A stretch of DNA of 64,000 nucleotides. Origin: Hyphomicrobiales bacterium. Lineage in GTDB: Bacteria > Pseudomonadota > Alphaproteobacteria > Rhizobiales > Xanthobacteraceae. The stretch is taken from assembly GCA_017305535.1 (NCBI GenBank), contig JAFKKN010000003.1, positions 1 through 64,000 on the forward strand, read 5' to 3'. Shown in pieces: positions 59,157 through 64,000 of this stretch; the first letter of the stretch is position 1; every line of letters begins with the position of its first letter. Position numbers and translations under genes: made by a program. The notes below the pieces were generated by a model. That model made no database searches, was not told the DNA's origin, and saw nothing but the letters and a program-made list of their open reading frames with translations.

Positions 59157-60643
59157 GTTTCGGTTGGCCCTCAATCACCAGTCCGCTAAACTCGCCGCGC
59201 AGATCAGGCGGTGCCGAACTTCGTTGCGGTTGGCCCTCAATCACCAGTCCGCTAAACTGTTCTCGCTGTAGCTATGCGGGTGTGGGACGTTGCGGTTGGC
59301 CCTCAATCACCAGTCCGCTAAACTCGGACGGACGAATGGCGGCTCGTCCCGCGCGTTGCGGTTGGCCCTCAATCACCAGTCCGCTAAACTTGCTGGCCTT
59401 CCACAATAAGCTCGCTCATTGTTGCGGTTGGCCCTCAATCACCAGTCCGCTAAACTCAAGTCTTGAATCGGGTGCCAGCGTTGTTCGTTGCGGTTGGCCC
59501 TCAATCACCAGTCCGCTAAACTGAAAGGCGATGTGCATCTTGGCGATGACGGTTGCGGTTGGCCCTCAATCACCAGTCCGCTAAACTCTTCGACCAGATC
59601 GCATCCGACCGCGATCAGTTGCGGTTGGCCCTCAATCACCAGTCCGCTAAACTCGCGGATATCACCGCATGGCATGCGCGATCGTTGCGGTTGGCCCTCA
59701 ATCACCAGTCCGCTAAACTCGATCTGCGCGCCGGAACGATACTGTGCCTGTTGCGGTTGGCCCTCAATCACCAGTCCGCTAAACTTCAGGTCGCCAAGGC
59801 CAAGGGTCTTACAGCGTTGCGGTTGGCCCTCAATCACCAGTCCGCTAAACTTCACAGATCCGTATCGGCGGACGTCATCCGGTTGCGGTTGGCCCTCAAT
59901 CACCAGTCCGCTAAACTAAGGCATCAAGGTCAGCAAGCCTCTGCACTGTTGCAGTTGGCCCTCAATCACCAGTCCGCTAAACTTACGATCTTAAACTGGC
60001 TGAGCAGTTGCTCGTTGCGGTTGGCCCTCAATCACCAGTCCGCTAAACTGCATCGTCCGCTCGTGGTGAGCGTATGGTGGTTGCGGTTGGCCCTCAATCA
60101 CCAGTCCGCTAAACTGGCATCAAACGACGGCGAGCGGAAGACCCGGTTGCGGTTGGCCCTCAATCACCAGTCCGCTAAACTCATTACCGAAAACGAACTG
60201 CGGCGCGGTCTGTTGCGGTTGGCCCTCAATCACCAGTCCGCTAAACTCGGCGATACCGGCTTATGCCGAGTGTCGTTGTTGCGGTTGGCCCTCAATCACC
60301 AGTCCGCTAAACTCGAAGAGAGTAGGGCCAGCCGCCGATTCCAGTTGCGGTTGGCCCTCAATCACCAGTCCGCTAAACTGCGCGGATCGTCGGGTCCTCG
60401 CCCTTTTCGGTTGCGGTTGGCCCTCAATCACCAGTCCGCTAAACTGATGGCTTCCTGACCGAGCACGACAAGGCGGTTGCGGTTGGCCCTCAATCACCAG
60501 TCCGCTAAACTACGACTCCACGGCGACGATCATTCTCCGTTGTTGCGGTTGGCCCTCAATCACCAGTCCGCTAAACTCGTGGGGAGAAAATTCGATGAAG
60601 CTCTCCAGTTGCGGTTGGCCCTCAATCACCAGTCCGCTAAACT
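59157..60643 (+). CRISPR. Type II-C CRISPR array, 23 repeats and 22 spacers
   Basis: Repeat of 36 bp starting gttgcggttggccctcaatc and ending accagtccgctaaact. The period is 66 bp, with spacers of 30 bp (one of 29, at 59523-59551). The first repeat (59157) has one change (gttt for gttg) and the 13th (59948) one change (gcagtt for gcggtt); the rest are identical. In the + orientation the repeat begins gttg like other II-C crRNA repeats. A promoter-like pair (ttggcc, 16 bp, taaact) lies inside each unit, and a terminator follows the last repeat. These features favour rightward transcription, opposite to the cas genes. Spacers 5 and 19 match the resident prophage. Confidence 0.97.
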
Positions 60644-60655
60644 TGATGTTGAATT

Positions 60656-60681
60656 AAGGCCTTGGAAACAGGGCCTTTTTT
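60656..60681 (+). terminator. Rho-independent terminator between array and cas2
   Basis: Stem aaggcct / gggcctt (one G-T pair) with an 8-base loop, followed by ttttt. It is 12 bases past the last repeat. It would end rightward pre-crRNA transcripts. Read from the other strand it lacks a clean T run after the stem. Confidence 0.65.
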
Positions 60682-60716
60682 CTTGATACAAGAAGGCTTC
60701 AAGCGGCAATGATCTC

Positions 60717-61073
60717 TCAAAAGAGCGCAAACTGATTCGGGTTCTGAGGGCTCTGTTCGCGCTTTCTTCCCCGATAGGTCCGGATGTTTTCATACTGTTT
60801 ATCGGTAATCGCCATGATGTGGACTTTCCCCGATGCCGGCATGAACTGCTCAATCTTGCGTTCATACGATTCGGCCTGCTCCTTACCCGCGCAGAAACGC
60901 AAATATACCGAAAACTGGGTCATTTCGAAACCAAGATCGAGCAATTTCAACCGAAAGCCGCTCGCGGCCTTGCGCTCTTTTTTGGTGCCCACCGGCAAAT
61001 CGAATAGCACGACAAGCCACATGATCCGATACCCCGACAGAGCTGGTGGAGATACGTTTTTTGTCTGCACCAT
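60717..61073 (-). CDS. cas2: CRISPR-associated protein Cas2 (type II-C)
   Basis: A 118-residue adaptation protein: YRIMWLVVLFDLPVGTKKER (first strand with the Asp), LDLGFEMTQFSVYLRFCAGK, and VHIMAITDKQYENIRTYRG. It forms the integration complex with Cas1. It is the last gene of the leftward cas operon, 3 bp after cas1, and ends 73 bp from the array. A later start within YRIMW is possible. Confidence 0.93.
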   Translation of the reverse strand: MVQTKNVSPPALSGYRIMWLVVLFDLPVGTKKERKAASGFRLKLLDLGFEMTQFSVYLRFCAGKEQAESYERKIEQFMPASGKVHIMAITDKQYENIRTYRGRKREQSPQNPNQFALF

Positions 61074-61076
61074 GAT

Positions 61077-61976
61077 TTAAAAGCCGAGCGGCAGACCCGG
61101 TTTGGGTAAAACCAATCGGTCTGTTTCACCGGCATAGGCCTTGGCGAGCGAGCCGGCGAGACGCTCAAGACAGGTCATGACGGGGCTGCGACCCTCCGCC
61201 GTCGGTAAATCGATGATCATTGTCCGGGCCAGCATAGCCTTGGCATCACTTGTGACGTCGATGAAGCCGTCACACTTCAGCCGATGAACCTCGCGGTCAA
61301 CGACCGGACGAAATGGCTCCATCAGGTCATCGACCAGAACCAGCGCATTTCCCCGGTTTGAATGCATGAGGCCAAGACTGGGGTGAAGTCCCGCCGCCAT
61401 GACGGCTCGAGCCGTGGCGGCGCGCAGCACAGCGTATCCATAATTCAGAAGACCGTTAAGGCCATTGCCATCCTGATCGCGACGGAAGGCGGTCCCCATA
61501 AGCAAGGGCCAATAACGTCTCGCGGCTTCCGCTTCGACATTGTCCGGATCGCCAGCGCGGACTTTGCGGGCGAGCAACCGGAATCCGCCGGCCTCAGCAC
61601 CGACTGCAGCCAGCGTTGCGCCTTGCGCCAGAATCTTAGCCTGCACAATCTGCCGCCACAGGCGTTTCTTGAGAGGCCCCGCCGCGTTGGCCTGGTCGCT
61701 CATACGTCCAGACTGCGCATGGTGGCCATCGATGGGCCATACGATCGCAGCAGGCTGGTGGTTGGGTCCGCACAACACGATGGGAACGCCGCGGGTCGCG
61801 AGTGTGACGAGCAGATTGTTCGAATAAGTCAGTCCATGTGCGTTCGCCACCACCGCTGCGAGATCATCCAGCGGCACCCGGCCGAGTTCGTTGCCCTTCT
61901 CGGACACGGTCATGAACCCCCGATCGATCGCGAGGTGCCGTCCGTCGGTTGCGACTTCCACTACGCGTCCGACCAT
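61077..61976 (-). CDS. cas1: CRISPR-associated integrase Cas1 (type II-C)
   Basis: A 299-residue Cas1. The metal ligands are visible: Glu148 in NVEAEAARRYW, His205 in LGLMHSNRGN, and Glu220 in VDDLMEPFRP. Length is normal for II-C. It inserts new spacers with Cas2. It follows cas9 after an 89-bp gap and precedes cas2 by 3 bp. Confidence 0.95.
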   Translation of the reverse strand: MVGRVVEVATDGRHLAIDRGFMTVSEKGNELGRVPLDDLAAVVANAHGLTYSNNLLVTLATRGVPIVLCGPNHQPAAIVWPIDGHHAQSGRMSDQANAAGPLKKRLWRQIVQAKILAQGATLAAVGAEAGGFRLLARKVRAGDPDNVEAEAARRYWPLLMGTAFRRDQDGNGLNGLLNYGYAVLRAATARAVMAAGLHPSLGLMHSNRGNALVLVDDLMEPFRPVVDREVHRLKCDGFIDVTSDAKAMLARTMIIDLPTAEGRSPVMTCLERLAGSLAKAYAGETDRLVLPKPGLPLGF

Positions 61977-62065
61977 GGCCGTTCGCCTCCTGCGGGTGGT
62001 GCTCCGCGAAGGCAGGATTATGCGGTGTCATCGGCAACGCACGCAACGCGTGTGTTAAGACAAGG

Positions 62066-64000
62066 TTAATCGTTAGGCGGCGAGATGCGCCAAACCCGAC
62101 CGAGCTCATCGACGCGGACGGGAGTGGCGGCCAATTTCTTCAGCGTGCCATAGGACGCCATCAGCCAGCGAAACGGATCTATTTCGTTGTCGGTGGTGTG
62201 ACGTCTGTCGAGATTGCCGGTTTCGTTGTGGTCGGCGAGCTTGAATCGTCCGGCCGCGGCGTCCAGCCGATGTACGACCATAATCCGGGCGCGGCCTTCA
62301 TGCTCGAGCCGGATCAAGTCGCCCTTGTGGATACGCATCACCAGCTTTGCGTCCTTGTGGGTGCCGCACCACTGCGGCTCATGCGGCGTCTCTGGGCCGG
62401 CGCTCTTCCGGTTGGCATCGAAACGGCGCACAGCCTCTCCATCCCATTTTCCATCAGCCGTCTCGAATACCTCGACGCAGAAATTCTCGCCGGCGCTGTA
62501 CGCCTTGTAGGTCGCGCCACTCTTGCGGTTCGCAATCGGAACCAGATAATCACTCTTTTCCCGCTTGAGAATGCGGACATGGCGCAAGCCGTGCTTGAAT
62601 TGCGGATAGTCATCGGAGGAGAGTTTCAACTGCCGCAACGCATCGGCTAATGCCACGCCTTTTGTCTTTTCGGCATCCACATGCACCCGGACGGTACCAC
62701 GCAGCCGCCTGTCGCGGATGCGATCGATTTCGTTCTCGTTCAAGTTTTCGATCGCCTTGCGATAGACGAGGTTACCGTCTTCCGGTTCTTCCTTGCTTAC
62801 GCCTTCGTGCGGTTTTACCAATCCATAAGCGGTGTCTTCGTGCAGTTTGCCTTCGATGCCGTGATCCGGCTTGTGTGAAACCACCATCTTCTCGAGCGCG
62901 GCTTTTAGGTCGTCGCGCATCGTCGGCCACGGCGGATCGATGACGAATTTTTCGCGCTCTTCGTCGTAGGCATTGGCCATCTTCCACAGCAGCGAGCGGT
63001 CGGTCAGTGCGGCGACCAGACCGTCGATGGCGTGGTGACGGTGATCGGCGCGGTTCTTGACGCCTGAAAATTCCATATCATCAGTGGATGCGAGAAATTC
63101 CTCCGCCTTGTCCTGAACGCCGGCGTAGTTGTCCGAGGGCAGGAGACCGTTGAGGCCCCATTTGCCGCGCAGCATGCTGGTGAGGCGGCCCGGCACCACC
63201 CAGATCTGGTTCGGGTCGGTGACAGCGCTGAGATATTGCTTGGCGAGCCTCGCCAGCCACCCGGTCTCGTTGAGTTGCCGGGCGAGGAAGCCGCCGCGTT
63301 TGTCGAATTGTTCGCGGGCGTCGGCGTCGAAGCGCCAGCGCTTATTGCGAGGCAGACCGGTGGCGCGGGCAGCGATGTCGTCCCAATTGTAACGAAGGCC
63401 TTGAATTGTCGGGCTTGAACCGAACGCTTCGACAGGCGTCATCTTGCGTTTGTGCCGGTTGGCGTAGCGCATGCAGATGATCTTGTTCGCCGCACTGTCA
63501 TCCAGAGTCATTGCGACGGGCAGGATGTGGTCGATGTCGACCTCGTCGGACAGCAGCCGCTCGATGCTGATCTGCTCGCCGGTATAGACGCATTTGCGAT
63601 CCAGCGGATCGTTTGCGAGTTCTTCCCACAATCGCATCTTGAGCAAGTTGCGCGGATTTGCCGGGCGGCCAAATTTGGCCAGTTCCTCGCCGCGCGCTTT
63701 GTTCTTGTCTTGATTCTTGCGTTGTTCGCGCTGGATCTCTGTCTTTTGCTTTTCGGACAGTTTCAACGCGCGGGTAAACTCAATCGAGATTTCTGTCGGA
63801 GGACCGTAATTGTCGATCAGTTCGTTGACGATGCGGCGCAATTGCCCTAGCCCGATATGCACGGTGGGATTTGGAAACTGGCCGTACTGCCTTTCCTTTT
63901 GATCCCGCGCGTCGCCGCTGCCGACCACGGCATCCTGTAGCCACCGGCCATAATACGGCAAATGATCGAGCTGTTCGCCAATGGGCAGTTTGGCGTGGTC
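62066..64000 (-). CDS. cas9: Cas9 (type II-C), C-terminal 644 residues, cut by the window edge
   Basis: The frame is open to position 64000, so the N-terminal part (RuvC-I, bridge helix, most of REC) lies outside. Present in order: HIGLGQLRRIVNELI and EISIEFTRAL (RuvC-II with its Glu); the HNH nuclease DEVDIDHILPVAMTLDDSAA, NKIICMRYANRHKRK with catalytic His near 63530; RuvC-III RADHRHHAIDGLVAAL near 63040; then the wedge and PAM-interacting region. All catalytic residues visible here are intact. No frameshift is seen, so the gene appears functional as far as it can be read. Confidence 0.95.
   Translation of the reverse strand, partial: DHAKLPIGEQLDHLPYYGRWLQDAVVGSGDARDQKERQYGQFPNPTVHIGLGQLRRIVNELIDNYGPPTEISIEFTRALKLSEKQKTEIQREQRKNQDKNKARGEELAKFGRPANPRNLLKMRLWEELANDPLDRKCVYTGEQISIERLLSDEVDIDHILPVAMTLDDSAANKIICMRYANRHKRKMTPVEAFGSSPTIQGLRYNWDDIAARATGLPRNKRWRFDADAREQFDKRGGFLARQLNETGWLARLAKQYLSAVTDPNQIWVVPGRLTSMLRGKWGLNGLLPSDNYAGVQDKAEEFLASTDDMEFSGVKNRADHRHHAIDGLVAALTDRSLLWKMANAYDEEREKFVIDPPWPTMRDDLKAALEKMVVSHKPDHGIEGKLHEDTAYGLVKPHEGVSKEEPEDGNLVYRKAIENLNENEIDRIRDRRLRGTVRVHVDAEKTKGVALADALRQLKLSSDDYPQFKHGLRHVRILKREKSDYLVPIANRKSGATYKAYSAGENFCVEVFETADGKWDGEAVRRFDANRKSAGPETPHEPQWCGTHKDAKLVMRIHKGDLIRLEHEGRARIMVVHRLDAAAGRFKLADHNETGNLDRRHTTDNEIDPFRWLMASYGTLKKLAATPVRVDELGRVWRISPPND

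Noticed and set aside
59126-60686. Several open frames through the CRISPR array on both strands, with a repeating RLALNHQSAKL-like peptide
   Set aside because: They exist because the 66-bp period is a multiple of three; they are repeats, not proteins.

Overview
The window is GC-rich (by eye above 60 % in most of it) and looks like the chromosome of an alphaproteobacterium of the Bradyrhizobium/Nitrobacter/Afipia kind. This is an inference from three things: the style of the prophage genes, a phage-borne CtrA-type DNA-binding domain, and the type II-C Cas9 with its repeat ending in gctaaact. No core housekeeping gene is present. Nearly everything is mobile or defensive DNA, in four blocks.

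Block 1 (228-44195) is an apparently complete siphovirus-type prophage bounded by a 22-bp perfect direct repeat. It runs from a tyrosine integrase, through a small leftward operon, to a CI/Cro-like switch with five matching operators. A long rightward early operon follows: a deoxyribosyltransferase-like protein, ParB-like proteins, a CtrA-like winged helix, an adenine methyltransferase, a CHC2/Toprim primase and a P4/D5-type helicase. After that come a NusG-like candidate antiterminator with terminators behind it, and HK97-type head genes (HNH, terS, terL, portal, S49 protease, capsid). The tail genes include a -1 frameshifting chaperone pair and a 1719-residue tape measure with EF-hand motifs. 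The block ends with lysis genes, small accessory genes and a DUF2442/DUF4160 pair beside attR.

Block 2 (about 44257-57717) has a second tyrosine integrase close to its left end and a possible 16-bp flanking repeat. It carries two cargo groups. One is a family-A-polymerase-like protein with a small zinc-motif protein and an RNase H-like protein. The other is a candidate modification/defence system: C5 cytosine methyltransferase, GHKL (MutL/MORC-like) ATPase, Vsr-family endonuclease and two unrecognised proteins. A serine resolvase with its candidate res region and an XRE regulator lie between them. The methyltransferase start lies directly behind an 11-G tract and may be phase variable.

Block 3 (about 57589-59156) is scar tissue: the C-terminal end of a large serine recombinase, a frameshifted IS66 transposase fragment, and an IS21 istA fragment that runs straight into the CRISPR array.

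Block 4 (59157-64000) is a type II-C CRISPR-Cas locus. It has 23 repeats of 36 bp with about 30-bp spacers, a terminator, then cas2, cas1 and the C-terminal 644 residues of cas9 (cut by the window end). The cas genes read leftward. The repeat polarity and the terminator suggest the array is transcribed rightward, toward cas2.

The blocks interact. Spacer 19 matches a gene of the resident prophage at 29 of 30 positions. Spacer 5 matches its tape-measure gene at 26 of 30. All five mismatches are synonymous, so the array appears to remember close relatives of the phage that now lives next door. Either the phage carries an anti-CRISPR, or the PAM or the locus is non-functional, or the spacers came from relatives.
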